Positions 35,945 through 46,312 of a DNA stretch of 64,000 bases are shown here, in pieces. The position numbers and the translations under genes were made by a program. Numbering within the stretch: position 1 is the stretch's first letter; each line of letters begins with the position of its first letter. A model generated the notes under the pieces. That model saw only the letters and a program-made list of their open reading frames with translations, had not been told where the DNA came from and did not search any database. Source of the stretch: Pseudomonadota bacterium (lineage in GTDB: Bacteria; Pseudomonadota; Gammaproteobacteria; Burkholderiales; Gallionellaceae); assembly GCA_021782995.1 (NCBI GenBank), contig JAJXUI010000003.1, positions 53,568-117,567 of the forward strand. Direction: 5' to 3'.

Positions 35945-36334
35945 GTGGCTGATCAAAATATGAAATTTCTCGTAGTGGATGACTTCTCCACGATGCGGCG
36001 CATTGTGAGAAATCTGCTCAAGGAATTGGGTTTTTCCAATGTTCAGGAAGCTGAGGACGGTGTGCAGGCACTGAACATGTTGCGTAAGGACAAATATGAT
36101 TTTGTGGTTTCCGACTGGAACATGCCCAACATGACAGGGATCGACCTGCTGCGCAATATACGCGGAGATGCCGAACTCAAGCACCTGCCAGTGCTGATGG
36201 TGACGGCGGAAGCCAAGAAGGAGAACATCATTGAAGCTGCCCAGGCCGGTGCTTCGGGCTACATCGTCAAGCCGTTCACGGCTACAACCCTGGATGAGAA
36301 ACTGCAAAAGATCTTTTCCACCCTGCAAAAGTGA
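35945..36334 (+). CDS. cheY: chemotaxis response regulator CheY
   Basis: The flagellar-motor CheY, 129 residues, starting at a GTG 7 bases after aaggag. The sequence [25 protein letters not shown] is classical CheY, with the phospho-Asp in [12 protein letters not shown], Thr in MVTAEA and Lys in IVKPFTA. cheZ follows with almost no gap, pairing the signal with its phosphatase. Confidence 0.97.
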   Translation: MADQNMKFLVVDDFSTMRRIVRNLLKELGFSNVQEAEDGVQALNMLRKDKYDFVVSDWNMPNMTGIDLLRNIRGDAELKHLPVLMVTAEAKKENIIEAAQAGASGYIVKPFTATTLDEKLQKIFSTLQK

Positions 36335-36342
36335 GAAATGTC

Positions 36343-37074
36343 ATGAGTAATAAAGCCAGCGCGAATAATGACTCGGATGATCTGGAATCGCTGTTTGACA
36401 GCATCGTTGCGGCTAACAAGGGGCCTGCGCAGGCCAAGCCCGCAACGATATCCGCCAGCAAACCGGGCGAGGATGTTGAGGAGGGAGTATTCAAGGAAAT
36501 TGGCACGCTGACACGAAGCCTGCACGATAGCTTGCGCGAGCTCGGTGTCGACAAGAAGCTGCAGAATGTGGCGTCCTCGATACCGGATACCCGGGACCGC
36601 CTGAACTACATCGCCAACATGACCCAGGCAGCGGCAGAGCGCGTATTGAATGCAACTGAGGCAACTCAGCCGGTGGTGGACAAAATTGAATCCGGTGCGC
36701 GCAGCCTTGCAGATCAATGGCAAAAGCTATTTGACAACAAGCTGAGTGTGGATGAATTCAAGCAGCTTGCATTGCAGACGCATGCTTATCTTGCGGAAGT
36801 GCCGAAACAGACCCGTCAGACCAGCGCCAGCCTGACTGAGATCATGATGGCACAGGATTTCCAGGACCTGACCGGTCAGGTCATCAAGAAAATCATGGAT
36901 GTTACGCAGAATCTTGAGCAGCAGCTGTTGGCATTGCTGGTGCATACAGCGCCGCCAACTGTCAAAGTGGATGTAAACCTGCTGAATGGGCCTGTAATCA
37001 ATGCCGAGGGTAGAGCCGATGTGGTGACCTCGCAGGCGCAAGTTGACGAGTTATTGGAAAGTCTGGGGTTCTAA
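36343..37074 (+). CDS. cheZ: CheY-P phosphatase CheZ
   Basis: All-helical phosphatase of 243 residues. It has the catalytic-helix text MAQDFQDLTGQVIKKIMD and a C-terminal CheY-binding tail ending DELLESLGF. The ATG at 36343 is used; a GTG at 36331 overlapping the cheY stop is an alternative. The presence of CheZ along with CheD but no CheC fits the betaproteobacterial layout. Confidence 0.95.
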   Translation: MSNKASANNDSDDLESLFDSIVAANKGPAQAKPATISASKPGEDVEEGVFKEIGTLTRSLHDSLRELGVDKKLQNVASSIPDTRDRLNYIANMTQAAAERVLNATEATQPVVDKIESGARSLADQWQKLFDNKLSVDEFKQLALQTHAYLAEVPKQTRQTSASLTEIMMAQDFQDLTGQVIKKIMDVTQNLEQQLLALLVHTAPPTVKVDVNLLNGPVINAEGRADVVTSQAQVDELLESLGF

Positions 37075-37075
37075 A

Positions 37076-38908
37076 ATGGGCGACTTTACCGGGATGGAGG
37101 ATTTACTGAGCGACTTCCTGATGGAAGCATCCGATCTGCTGTCTGATGTTGACAGCAAGCTGGTGGATCTCGAAAAGGCCCCCGGTGACAAGGATCTGCT
37201 CAACATGATTTTCCGCGGCTTCCATACGATCAAGGGAGGTGCGGGTTTCCTGAATGCAAATGAACTGGTGACGCTGTGTCACCTGACTGAAAACCTGTTT
37301 GACAAATTGCGCAATGATGAGCTGCAGCTGAATCCTGCATTGATGGATGTCATCATGGATGCCACCGGTGAGGTGCGCCTCATGTTTGGCGATCTTGGCA
37401 AGAGCGTGCAGCCCAAAGCAGCGCCAGCCGACTTGCTTTCCTCACTGCAGGACGCCCTGCAAGGCAAGACGGTGAAGAAAAACAAGAGCACGGCCAAGCA
37501 AGAAAAAAATGTTCCCGTAGTCAGTTCGGCAAATGTGTCGGGGGGGGCTGGTCCGGACTGGCAGAAACTTTATGATGCGCTGCAGGGAAATGAAACTCCT
37601 GTAGATGCGGAGTTGACGCCAGTCGCAGAGGAGAAAGCCGAAATAGACGAGCAACAGCTTATGGTCAGTGCGTTTGGTCGGCGCGCAGAAGATATACCCG
37701 GGGCCAGCCGAGAGCATGCCGCACCGAGGCGTGACTCCGATCCTCCGGCAAAGGACAATACGATACGGGTCGATACCGACAGGCTCGACCAGGTGCTGAA
37801 CCTTTCCGGGGAAATCGGACTGACCAAAAACCGGCTGACACATTTGCGCAGCGATATCCTGCGTGGACAGACCAGTGCAGCAACCTTGAAATCGCTAGAT
37901 GAATCTGTCAACCAGCTGGACATGCTGGTCGTCAATTTGCAGAACGCAGTGATGAACACGCGTATGCAGCCTATCGGCAGACTGTTCAAGAAATATCCCC
38001 GACTTGCCCGTGATCTTGCACGGCAGCTTGGCAAGGATGTCGAACTGGAGCTTTCTGGTGAAGCCACGGAAATCGACAAGACGATGATCGAGGATCTCAA
38101 TGATCCGCTGGTTCACCTCATCCGGAATGCGGTTGATCATGGCGTGGAGAGTCCGGAGCAGCGTGCGGCTGCAGGAAAATCCAGCAAGAGTATTGTGCAC
38201 TTGAGTGCGCGGCAGGAAGGTGACCACATCCTGATCACGATTGCCGATGACGGGAAGGGCATGAATCCCGATGTTTTGCGCAGCAAGGCTGTGCAAAAGG
38301 GCCTGATTACGAATGAAGAGGCAAATTCGCTGAGTGATGAACAAAGCCTCAGCCTGATCTTCATGCCTGGATTTTCCACCAAGGAGGAAATTTCAAGTGT
38401 GTCGGGCCGGGGTGTTGGCATGGATGTGGTCAATACCAATATCCAGAAACTTAATGGGCGCATAGAAATTAAATCCATTCCGGGTCGGGGCACCATGTTC
38501 GTAGTGTATCTGCCGCTGACTTTGGCGATCCTTCCGGTTCTGTTTTTGCGCTTGAGCAATCAGCCATTTGCCGTGCCGCTGACCCTGGTGCGGGAAATTC
38601 TATCCATATCGGAAAGCGAGCAGCAGCTGATCTCGGGCAAGCCGACCATGGTGGTGCGGGGAGAGGTGCTGCCTGTATTGTCGCTATCCAAGCTGATTGG
38701 CTGGGAAGACTCAGGTCAATCAGAGGTGGGGGTGCTGATGCAGCTTGGCGGGAACAGCTTCATCCTGACTGCCGATGGCTTTGATGGGCATGACGATGTG
38801 GTGATCAAGTCGCTTGATACCTTCCGCCCCAAAGGTGTTGCCGGGGTAACAATGTCCAGTGAAGGCAAAATCGTACTGATACTCGATCTTAAAGAGCTGC
38901 TTTCCTGA
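37076..38908 (+). CDS. cheA: chemotaxis histidine kinase CheA, first copy
   Basis: A 610-residue CheA. The N-terminal HPt carries the His in [11 protein letters not shown] linker without an obvious P2 domain is followed by the dimerisation helices, the ATPase ([34 protein letters not shown]) and a C-terminal CheW-like domain. The ATG at 37076 lies directly after the cheZ stop with tgggg upstream. It is in the same transcription unit as cheY and cheZ and is therefore the likely motor-control kinase. Confidence 0.95.
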   Translation: MGDFTGMEDLLSDFLMEASDLLSDVDSKLVDLEKAPGDKDLLNMIFRGFHTIKGGAGFLNANELVTLCHLTENLFDKLRNDELQLNPALMDVIMDATGEVRLMFGDLGKSVQPKAAPADLLSSLQDALQGKTVKKNKSTAKQEKNVPVVSSANVSGGAGPDWQKLYDALQGNETPVDAELTPVAEEKAEIDEQQLMVSAFGRRAEDIPGASREHAAPRRDSDPPAKDNTIRVDTDRLDQVLNLSGEIGLTKNRLTHLRSDILRGQTSAATLKSLDESVNQLDMLVVNLQNAVMNTRMQPIGRLFKKYPRLARDLARQLGKDVELELSGEATEIDKTMIEDLNDPLVHLIRNAVDHGVESPEQRAAAGKSSKSIVHLSARQEGDHILITIADDGKGMNPDVLRSKAVQKGLITNEEANSLSDEQSLSLIFMPGFSTKEEISSVSGRGVGMDVVNTNIQKLNGRIEIKSIPGRGTMFVVYLPLTLAILPVLFLRLSNQPFAVPLTLVREILSISESEQQLISGKPTMVVRGEVLPVLSLSKLIGWEDSGQSEVGVLMQLGGNSFILTADGFDGHDDVVIKSLDTFRPKGVAGVTMSSEGKIVLILDLKELLS

Positions 38909-38931
38909 AGCTCATTTCAAGAGGTTGTGCC

Positions 38932-40149
38932 ATGAACAGCACACGGGATAATAAATTGGAAATGAGGATGCCAGGCAAAAAAACAGTAGCGGTAGTCGCA
39001 TTGGCCGGATTGCTCCTGCATTTTGCACTCGCACTGCTGGATGGCGGATGGCTGGTCACATTGCTCCATGCGGGGGTTACTGCAGGAGCCGTGGCGCTGA
39101 TGTGGAAGTTCATGTCGAGAAGTCCGGCATGGCTTGACAGCCCGGATTGCCTCGATGCCGCGGGAATGCAGGACAGGCATTTCGACATGTTGATGGAAGA
39201 TGCACAGTCAAGGTTCAAGCAGCATTTCGATGGCGCGAACGCCGAACTTGCGCGTGTACAATCCGTATTGGCCGATGGTGTCCGTAATCTGATGCTCAAC
39301 TTCAATGAAATGCAGAGAATGATGAAGACACAGCAGGATATGTCCCAAGGCCTGATCAAAAGTCATCAATCGATGGACTCAGCCGGGGCAGGAGATTTCC
39401 TGGCGCAAATTACAAATACATTCAGGGAGCTGATTGTCACGATTGTGAACAATAGCAAGGTAGGTGTTGAGCTGGTGGAAAAAATGGATGCTGTCTCCAC
39501 CAAGGTTGGGGAAATTCTCAAGGTGCTGGTCGAGATCGATGGCATTTCAAAGCAGACCAATCTGCTGGCACTGAATGCTGCAATTGAAGCGGCCCGCGCT
39601 GGCGAATACGGCAAGGGATTTGCAGTTGTTGCCGATCAGGTGCGCAAACTGTCCGGTCGTTCAGAGCAGTTCAGCCAGCAGATACGTTCGATGGTAGATA
39701 GCGTGCGTGAAGCGATAACTGTTGCCGAGACTTCAATTGCGCACATGGCATCCCTGGACATGGGATTTGCGGTAGATTCGCGCAGGAAAGTGGAGGAAAC
39801 CCTGCAAAGGGCGCAAGAGGCAAATGAGGAAATGTCCGTGATCATTTCACGACAGGATCAAGTGTCGCAGGAGGTGGATCAGGTTGCCGGACGCGCCTTC
39901 ATTTCCTTGCAGTTTCACGATATTGTAGACCAGATGATTGAACATTCAGCCAAGCGGATCGCTTCGCTCAAAATGGCGGTGGAATCGATGAACAGCATCT
40001 CATTGAAGTTATTGCGCGCGAAGGCTGAACCGGGGTCCAGGACATTGGCATTTCGGAATGAGCTTGAGGAGATATTTGCCCGGGCTGATGTAATTGCAGA
40101 CCAGACGCAGCAGACTGGCAAGGCAGCCAGGGAAATTGAAATGTTTTAG
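38932..40149 (+). CDS. methyl-accepting chemotaxis-like protein without periplasmic sensor
   Basis: A 405-residue receptor-type protein with two close hydrophobic segments (about 15-55) and a cytoplasmic helical domain with [25 protein letters not shown] and [16 protein letters not shown]. It lacks a sensor domain, HAMP domain and C-terminal CheR-tether. It is a paralogue of 5793-6992. Location between cheA and a cheY-like gene suggests a dedicated input or a scaffold. Confidence 0.88.
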   Translation: MNSTRDNKLEMRMPGKKTVAVVALAGLLLHFALALLDGGWLVTLLHAGVTAGAVALMWKFMSRSPAWLDSPDCLDAAGMQDRHFDMLMEDAQSRFKQHFDGANAELARVQSVLADGVRNLMLNFNEMQRMMKTQQDMSQGLIKSHQSMDSAGAGDFLAQITNTFRELIVTIVNNSKVGVELVEKMDAVSTKVGEILKVLVEIDGISKQTNLLALNAAIEAARAGEYGKGFAVVADQVRKLSGRSEQFSQQIRSMVDSVREAITVAETSIAHMASLDMGFAVDSRRKVEETLQRAQEANEEMSVIISRQDQVSQEVDQVAGRAFISLQFHDIVDQMIEHSAKRIASLKMAVESMNSISLKLLRAKAEPGSRTLAFRNELEEIFARADVIADQTQQTGKAAREIEMF

Positions 40150-40157
40150 GGGGTATT

Positions 40158-40523
40158 ATGGGAAAGACAGTATTGAGTGTTGATGATTCTAATTCGATCC
40201 GGCAAATGGTTTCTTTCACGCTAAAAGGTGCGGGATACGAAGTCATTGAGGCGAGTGATGGCCAGGAGGCGCTGGACAAGGCAAAAGGCAAAACGGTTGA
40301 CCTGGTGCTCACGGACCAGAACATGCCGCGCATGGATGGCATTACCCTGATCAAGTCGCTGCGTGCCTTGCCAAGCTACAAGAGCGTACCGATCCTGATG
40401 TTGACGACCGAGTCTGGAGATGCCATGAAGGCGCAAGGCAAGTCTGCAGGGGCAACTGGCTGGATAGTGAAGCCGTTTGATCCGAACAAATTGCTTGAAG
40501 TCGTCAAAAAAGTCATCGGCTGA
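40158..40523 (+). CDS. CheY-like response regulator
   Basis: Single receiver of 121 residues with LSVDDSNSIRQMV, the phospho-Asp in LVLTDQNMPRMDG, Thr in MLTTES and Lys in IVKPFDP. The pattern resembles the CheY partners encoded next to cheA-cheW sets. It directly precedes the second cheA and may be its cognate regulator or a phosphate sink. The ribosome binding site is agggggt. Confidence 0.92.
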   Translation: MGKTVLSVDDSNSIRQMVSFTLKGAGYEVIEASDGQEALDKAKGKTVDLVLTDQNMPRMDGITLIKSLRALPSYKSVPILMLTTESGDAMKAQGKSAGATGWIVKPFDPNKLLEVVKKVIG

Positions 40524-40540
40524 ACTGCAGCTACGCTGCC

Positions 40541-40548
40541 GCCGATAT
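40541..40548 (+). promoter_or_regulatory. possible sigma-28 -10 element before second cheA
   Basis: GCCGATAT with TGAA 16 bases upstream. The spacer is one base long and the -35 half is poor, so this is a weak candidate. Confidence 0.2.
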
Positions 40549-40651
40549 ATATCAACAGGCATGCATCAACAATAACGGATGCAGGACTGCAGTTAATTGG
40601 TCTGCCGCATGTCATGCAGCTTTGATGGTGCCGGATAGCCGGGATGCAATC

Positions 40652-42646
40652 ATGAGTGTTGATCTAAGTCAGTTTTTTCAGGTTTTTTTCGAGGAAGCCG
40701 CTGAGCATCTGGCTTCAATGGAAAGTTTGTTGCTTGAGCTCGATGTCAGCAACCCAGCCATGGAAGACCTGAATGCAATATTCAGGGCTGCACATTCCAT
40801 CAAGGGCGGTGCAGGCACATTCGGATTTACCGACATGATTGCCCTGACGCATGAGCTGGAAACCCTGCTGGACAAGCTGCGGAATCAGGAGATTCATCTC
40901 ACGGATACCATGCTGGATGTTTTCCTGCAGGCGAAGGATGCAATCTCCATGCAGCTGGCCGCTCATCGAGGTGAAGGCGATGCAGATCAGGAGGTCATAG
41001 GTGATGTTTGCACCAGGCTGAAACAGCTGTATATGGAAGTACCGCCTGACACGGGTCGGCAGTCCATGGCGAGTAGCAGTGCAGCCAGGCAGGATCCTGA
41101 ACAGGAACATGATGACTACGGATTTTTCGATCCATTACCTGAATCATTTCCCTCATCGGAAGGAGAGGATTACGGATTTTTCGAAACGATACAGCCTCCC
41201 CGTGCCATTGATGAACAAGAGGCATATGGATTCTTTATATCAGCTAGCAGCGCCGAACAGCAGAAGCACGAAGTGCCAGATCCGGGATATGGTTTTTTTG
41301 CCGATGACTCACATCATCATTCGAGCCAAGATCATGGGCAAGGCTACGGATTCTTTGAACCTGCCGCCGGGCTGGCAAAATCACCGCAAGTGGCTGACGG
41401 GTCAGAGAAGGTTGCGGCCAAGCACGTGCAACAGCGTAATACTGTAAAGCCCGGGACCAGTTCCAATGAACAATCCTCGATCAGGGTCAGCATCGAGAAG
41501 GTTGATCAGCTGATCAATCTCGTAGGTGAACTGGTCATCACCCAGGCCATGCTGGCACAGTCTGCAGCCTATCTTGATCCATCGGCATATGAACGCATTG
41601 AAAGCGGATTGAACCAGCTCGAACGCAATACCCGAGACATCCAGGAATCCATCATGTCTGTGCGCATGCTGCCCATGTCTTTCGTTTTCAGCCGTTTTCC
41701 GCGCGTGGTCAGGGATCTGGCTGGCAAGCTCAGCAAGCAGGTTGAGCTCAAAACATTCGGGGAATCGACGGAGCTGGACAAGGCGCTGATCGAAAGACTG
41801 GCAGACCCGATGACGCACCTGATCCGTAACAGCCTGGATCATGGTATTGAAACACCGGAAAGACGCATCGCAGCAGGCAAATCAGAACAGGGCACCATTA
41901 CGCTGAATGCTTACCACCAGGGGGGGAATATCGTCATCGAGGTTGAAGATGATGGGGGTGGTCTTAACAGGAATAAAATTCTGGCCAAGGCGCGAGAACG
42001 TGGTTTGGCAGTCAATGACAACATGAGTGATGAAGCGGTCTGGATGCTGATTTTCGAAGCTGGATTCTCCACTGCTGAAGCAGTGACAGATGTCTCAGGG
42101 CGGGGTGTCGGCATGGATGTTGTAAAACGGAATATTGCAGAAATGGGTGGCCGGGTAGAGCTGAGCTCGGTGGAAGGCTATGGCACCCGTACCACCATCA
42201 GGCTGCCGTTGACGCTGGCCATTCTGGATGGGCTTTCCATTTTAGTTGGCGGCCAGATATTCATCCTGCCGCTGGCTTCCATTGTTGAGTCGCTGCAGGT
42301 AACGGATGAAGAACTGAAAAGTGTCAGCGGAGATGGGCGCCTGCTGCGCGTGCGCGGCGAATATCTCCCGATGGTCATGCTGCATGAGGTTTTCAGTATT
42401 GAAAATGCCATTACCGATCCTAAACTCGGGATAGCAGTGTTCCTCGAGTCGGGCGGAAAAAAGACTGCTTTGCTGGTTGATGAGTTACTGGGTCAGCATC
42501 AGGTTGTCATCAAGAGTCTGGAATCCAATTTCCGCAAAGTGCACGGGATGTCCGGGGCAACCATCATGGGGGATGGTACTGTGGCCCTGATCCTGGATGT
42601 GGCTGCATTGAGTGCTGAAACTGAACTGCTGGCGCAGGCTGCATAA
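40652..42646 (+). CDS. cheA: chemotaxis histidine kinase CheA, second copy, with YGFF-repeat linker
   Basis: A 664-residue CheA from the ATG at 40652. The HPt has AAHSIKGGAGTFGF. The linker (about residues 145-270) lacks a folded P2 domain and instead contains five copies of YGFF, each within an acidic or proline-containing context (DDYGFFDPLP, EDYGFFETIQ, EAYGFFISAS, PGYGFFADDS, QGYGFFEPAA). Dimerisation helices, ATPase ([27 protein letters not shown]) and CheW-like domain follow. The repeats look like multivalent docking motifs for a response regulator. Confidence 0.95.
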   Translation: MSVDLSQFFQVFFEEAAEHLASMESLLLELDVSNPAMEDLNAIFRAAHSIKGGAGTFGFTDMIALTHELETLLDKLRNQEIHLTDTMLDVFLQAKDAISMQLAAHRGEGDADQEVIGDVCTRLKQLYMEVPPDTGRQSMASSSAARQDPEQEHDDYGFFDPLPESFPSSEGEDYGFFETIQPPRAIDEQEAYGFFISASSAEQQKHEVPDPGYGFFADDSHHHSSQDHGQGYGFFEPAAGLAKSPQVADGSEKVAAKHVQQRNTVKPGTSSNEQSSIRVSIEKVDQLINLVGELVITQAMLAQSAAYLDPSAYERIESGLNQLERNTRDIQESIMSVRMLPMSFVFSRFPRVVRDLAGKLSKQVELKTFGESTELDKALIERLADPMTHLIRNSLDHGIETPERRIAAGKSEQGTITLNAYHQGGNIVIEVEDDGGGLNRNKILAKARERGLAVNDNMSDEAVWMLIFEAGFSTAEAVTDVSGRGVGMDVVKRNIAEMGGRVELSSVEGYGTRTTIRLPLTLAILDGLSILVGGQIFILPLASIVESLQVTDEELKSVSGDGRLLRVRGEYLPMVMLHEVFSIENAITDPKLGIAVFLESGGKKTALLVDELLGQHQVVIKSLESNFRKVHGMSGATIMGDGTVALILDVAALSAETELLAQAA

Positions 42647-42843
42647 GTGCGGGCACATTCTTTCTCCGGGTGTGGCGCAAGCGGTTAATAAGAAGCCTTT
42701 AATGATGCATGTTCTACCGATCAACATGAGCTGTTTGGCGGGAAACTGGATGCTGCAAGGTTAAAGAATTTCCATTCAGTGCCGTTAACAAGTCTGATAG
42801 GCGGTTCATTCTGCCAGTCTATGATTTCATGGAAGGAAAATTG

Positions 42844-43329
42844 ATGGCAAATGAACCGGTAAATACAGCGAGCCTGTCGGGCGGTGAATTCCTCACATTC
42901 ACGCTGGGCAGCGAAGAATATGGCATCGATATCCTCAAAGTTCAGGAAATACGCGGCTATGATGCCGTAACGACAATCGCCAATACGCCGAAGTTCATCA
43001 AGGGGGTGATCAACCTGCGCGGCATCATCGTGCCGATCGTGGATATGCGCATCAAGTTCAACCTTGGAAATGTGACCTATGATCCGCAGACTGTTGTGAT
43101 CATCCTCAATCTGGCCAGCAGGGTGGTCGGTGTGGTGGTTGATGGTGTTTCTGACGTCATTGCGCTGAGTGCCGATCAAGTCAAGGCAGCCCCCCAGTTT
43201 GGCGCAACCCTGGATACCAAGTATATCGTGGGACTGGGTACGATCAACGAGCGGATGCTGATCCTGATTGATATCGAAAAACTGATGAATAGCAGTGAAA
43301 TGGAGCTGGTGGACAGGATTGCCTCCTGA
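42844..43329 (+). CDS. cheW: chemotaxis coupling protein CheW
   Basis: A 161-residue adaptor linking receptors to CheA. It reads [25 protein letters not shown], then [16 protein letters not shown] and [12 protein letters not shown]. The ATG at 42844 is properly spaced from ggaagga, unlike the ATG at 42829. It lies between the second cheA and a large receptor gene, which probably work as one signalling unit. Confidence 0.96.
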   Translation: MANEPVNTASLSGGEFLTFTLGSEEYGIDILKVQEIRGYDAVTTIANTPKFIKGVINLRGIIVPIVDMRIKFNLGNVTYDPQTVVIILNLASRVVGVVVDGVSDVIALSADQVKAAPQFGATLDTKYIVGLGTINERMLILIDIEKLMNSSEMELVDRIAS

Positions 43330-43371
43330 GTGGCGCCACTAAACGAATCTAGCATGATGGGAGAATGAGAA

Positions 43372-46221
43372 ATGCGTACAAATTTGCCAGTTACCAGTAA
43401 CGAATACATTCTGACCGACAATGATTCCATTGTTTCGAAAACGGACCTGTCAGGGAAGATTACCTACGTTAATGATGATTTTCTGCGCATCAGCCAGTTT
43501 GCCGAAGCAGAGTTGATCGGTCAGCCGCAGAACATCGTGCGGCATCCCGATATGCCGGTCGAAGCCTTTGTCGACCTTTGGGAAGTGATCAAGTCCGGCC
43601 GACCATGGGTAGGAATGGTCAAGAACCGCTGCAAAAACGGGGATTTTTACTGGGTCAGGGCAAATGTGACGCCTATTTTCGAACGCGGGCAGATTACAGG
43701 CTACATGTCGGTGCGTTCCAAGCCTTCACGTACTGATATCGAATCAACTGACCGGATATACCAGATGTTCAGGGAAGGCAAGGCAGGCAGCCTGAAAATC
43801 CAGGAAGGTAAAGTCGTAAAACATTCAGCCTGGGATCGTTTGAATCCGGTAAAGAACATGCGCTTGCGCGGGAAGCTGGCCACATCGATGGGCATGATGT
43901 CGGCGTTGCTGATGATTATTGGGTTGCTGGGCATCTGGTCGTCATCACAAACACAGAATTCTTTCCAGGATTTATATGACAACCGGCTGGTGGCCTTGGC
44001 ACAGGTTGACACCATTGCCCGAGCGTTGAACCGGAGCCGCCTGGATGTCACGCATGTTTTTGCCTTCCAGAATGATGACAACCTGCGCAGGATAGAAGAT
44101 CAGGTCAGGGAAAACAGCAAGATTATCGATAAAAACTGGAAAGATTACCTTGCAACCTACCTGACGCCGGATGAGAAAAATCTGGCACAAAAATTCGAGT
44201 CGAATTACGCGAGCTACATAAAAGATGCCCTGATGCCGACAGTATATGCATTGCGCGATCATGATATGGGCGAGGCAAGACGCCTGATTGACGGGAAATT
44301 ACAGCGTAACTACAGCATTGTCAGGGATGCGATCCATGATCTGAGCGATTACCAGCTTGCTGAAGGCAAGCGGCTGTATGAGGGATCAATAGGCCGCTAT
44401 AACGCCATGCGTGTAATATCCATTGTTGCCATACTGTTTGGCCTGATTATTGCCATGGTCAGCGGCTATATGCTGATACGCGTTATCACCGAGCCATTGC
44501 AGCTGGCCAAGAGCATCTTTACCCGCATCAGTGAGGGAAAATACGACAACAAGATCGAGATTTCAAATCGGGATGAGATTGGCGATGTCATGTATGCGCT
44601 GCTTTCGATGCAGATCAAGCTGGGATTCGATGTCAACAACTCCCGCAAGGTTGCAAACGAGGCGCTGCGCATCCAGATTGCGCTGGATAACGTTTCTACC
44701 GGGGTAATGATTGCCGACAATGATCGCCGCATCATTTACGTGAACAAATCCGTGGAAGATCTGCTGAAAAATGCGGAGAAGGACATCAAGAAGGACTTGC
44801 CGAACTTCTCGGCAAGCGGTTTGCTGGGGCGCACCATTGATGACTTCCACAAAAACCCGGCGCACCAGAAACAGCTGCTTGCCACATTCAATAATGTATT
44901 CAGGGCCGAGATACAGGTTGGCGGGCGCACTTTCAGCCTGGCTGCGAGCCCGGTCTTGAACAGTCAGGGTCAGCGCCTGGGCTCTGTAGTGGAATGGCGA
45001 GACCGTACACTGGAAGTTGCCACCGAGAGGGAGGTGGCGGAAATCGTGGAGGGTGCAGTGATGGGGGACTTCAGCCGCCGCATGGACATGGATGGCAAAA
45101 CAGGCTTCTTCAAACAGCTGGGTGAAGGCATGAACAAGCTGACTGAAACGAGTGAAGTCGGGCTGAATGAAGTTGTGCGCATGCTGTCGGCAATGGCAAG
45201 GGGCGACCTCACAGACCGAATCACAAATGAATACTTCGGTACCTTTGGCCAGCTGAAAGATGATTCAAATACTACGGTGGAGAAGCTGAGGGAGATCCTG
45301 TCCCAGGTGAGGGAGGCAACCGATACGATCAATACGGCAGCGAAGGAAATTGCTGCCGGCAATACGGATCTTTCCCAGCGCACCGAAGAGCAGGCCTCTT
45401 CTCTGGAAGAAACTGCCGCAAGCATGGAGGAACTGACTTCCACCGTGAAGCAGAATGCTGAAAATGCGCGACAGGCAAACCAGCTGGCAAAAGGAGCGAG
45501 CGAAATTGCAGTGAAAGGCGGAGAAGTGGTGGGGCAGGTTGTTGGTACCATGAGTTCGATTAACGAAAGTTCGCGCAAGATTGTCGATATCATTTCCGTG
45601 ATTGACGGCATTGCATTCCAGACCAATATCCTTGCCCTGAATGCTGCAGTCGAGGCCGCGCGCGCAGGAGAGCAAGGGCGTGGCTTTGCGGTGGTTGCCG
45701 CCGAAGTCAGGAACCTTGCACAGCGCTCCGCAGCAGCCGCGAAGGAAATAAAATCGCTGATCGGCGATTCGGTGGAGAAGGTGGAAGTGGGCACCCAGCT
45801 GGTGGATGAAGCCGGGAAAACCATGGATGAAATTGTGACTGCCGTGAAGCGTGTGACTGATATCATGGCGGAAATATCTGCAGCTTCGAATGAACAAAGC
45901 ACGGGCATCGAGCAGGTAAACCAGGCCATCACACAGATGGATGAGGTGACGCAGCAGAATGCGGCACTGGTGGAAGAGGCTGCTGCGGCTGCAGAGTCGC
46001 TGGAAGAGCAGGCGCAAACACTGACCATGGCGGTTGCAGTATTCAAGCTGAACGGGGCGGGTGAAGAGGAGGTGAAACGGATTGCAGCGCGGCCCAAGCC
46101 TGTGGCACCGGCACCCAAACCCGTGCTGGCAGCCCCGCCGCAGAAGAAGGCACCGGCACGCAGCCGTGCATTGCAGCACAAGACGACCAGGCAGGATCCG
46201 GGTGAGTGGGAAGAGTTCTGA
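43372..46221 (+). CDS. large methyl-accepting chemotaxis protein (PAS-4HB-HAMP-PAS)
   Basis: A 949-residue receptor. An N-terminal Aer-like PAS domain (about 10-120; [17 protein letters not shown]) precedes the first membrane helix (about 170-190), a periplasmic four-helix-bundle-like domain, a second helix (about 340-365), HAMP, a second PAS (about 420-540) and a full signalling domain ([23 protein letters not shown]). The C-terminus EWEEF matches the xWxxF peptide that tethers CheR and CheB. The PAS domains suggest redox or energy sensing, but no FAD-binding residue can be assigned with certainty. Confidence 0.93.
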   Translation: MRTNLPVTSNEYILTDNDSIVSKTDLSGKITYVNDDFLRISQFAEAELIGQPQNIVRHPDMPVEAFVDLWEVIKSGRPWVGMVKNRCKNGDFYWVRANVTPIFERGQITGYMSVRSKPSRTDIESTDRIYQMFREGKAGSLKIQEGKVVKHSAWDRLNPVKNMRLRGKLATSMGMMSALLMIIGLLGIWSSSQTQNSFQDLYDNRLVALAQVDTIARALNRSRLDVTHVFAFQNDDNLRRIEDQVRENSKIIDKNWKDYLATYLTPDEKNLAQKFESNYASYIKDALMPTVYALRDHDMGEARRLIDGKLQRNYSIVRDAIHDLSDYQLAEGKRLYEGSIGRYNAMRVISIVAILFGLIIAMVSGYMLIRVITEPLQLAKSIFTRISEGKYDNKIEISNRDEIGDVMYALLSMQIKLGFDVNNSRKVANEALRIQIALDNVSTGVMIADNDRRIIYVNKSVEDLLKNAEKDIKKDLPNFSASGLLGRTIDDFHKNPAHQKQLLATFNNVFRAEIQVGGRTFSLAASPVLNSQGQRLGSVVEWRDRTLEVATEREVAEIVEGAVMGDFSRRMDMDGKTGFFKQLGEGMNKLTETSEVGLNEVVRMLSAMARGDLTDRITNEYFGTFGQLKDDSNTTVEKLREILSQVREATDTINTAAKEIAAGNTDLSQRTEEQASSLEETAASMEELTSTVKQNAENARQANQLAKGASEIAVKGGEVVGQVVGTMSSINESSRKIVDIISVIDGIAFQTNILALNAAVEAARAGEQGRGFAVVAAEVRNLAQRSAAAAKEIKSLIGDSVEKVEVGTQLVDEAGKTMDEIVTAVKRVTDIMAEISAASNEQSTGIEQVNQAITQMDEVTQQNAALVEEAAAAAESLEEQAQTLTMAVAVFKLNGAGEEEVKRIAARPKPVAPAPKPVLAAPPQKKAPARSRALQHKTTRQDPGEWEEF

Positions 46222-46246
46222 TCAGGCTGTCAGTGCAGTAGCCTGA

Positions 46247-46290
46247 AACCTCCTTGTGTATTCTGCACATACAGGAGGTTGTTGTTTTTT
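46247..46290 (+). terminator. terminator between the receptor gene and cheR
   Basis: AACCTCCT/AGGAGGTT with an inner TGTG/CACA pair, followed by GTTGTTTTTT. cheR must then be expressed from read-through or its own promoter. Confidence 0.8.
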
Positions 46291-46312
46291 AGAGGGTGGA
46301 GGGGGAGACAGC

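Noticed and set aside
44970-46181. Minus-strand ORFs of 403 and 304 residues
   Set aside because: They are antisense to the chemoreceptor signalling domain. Their Ser/Ala-rich or His/Cys-rich composition is typical of shadows of coiled-coil genes.
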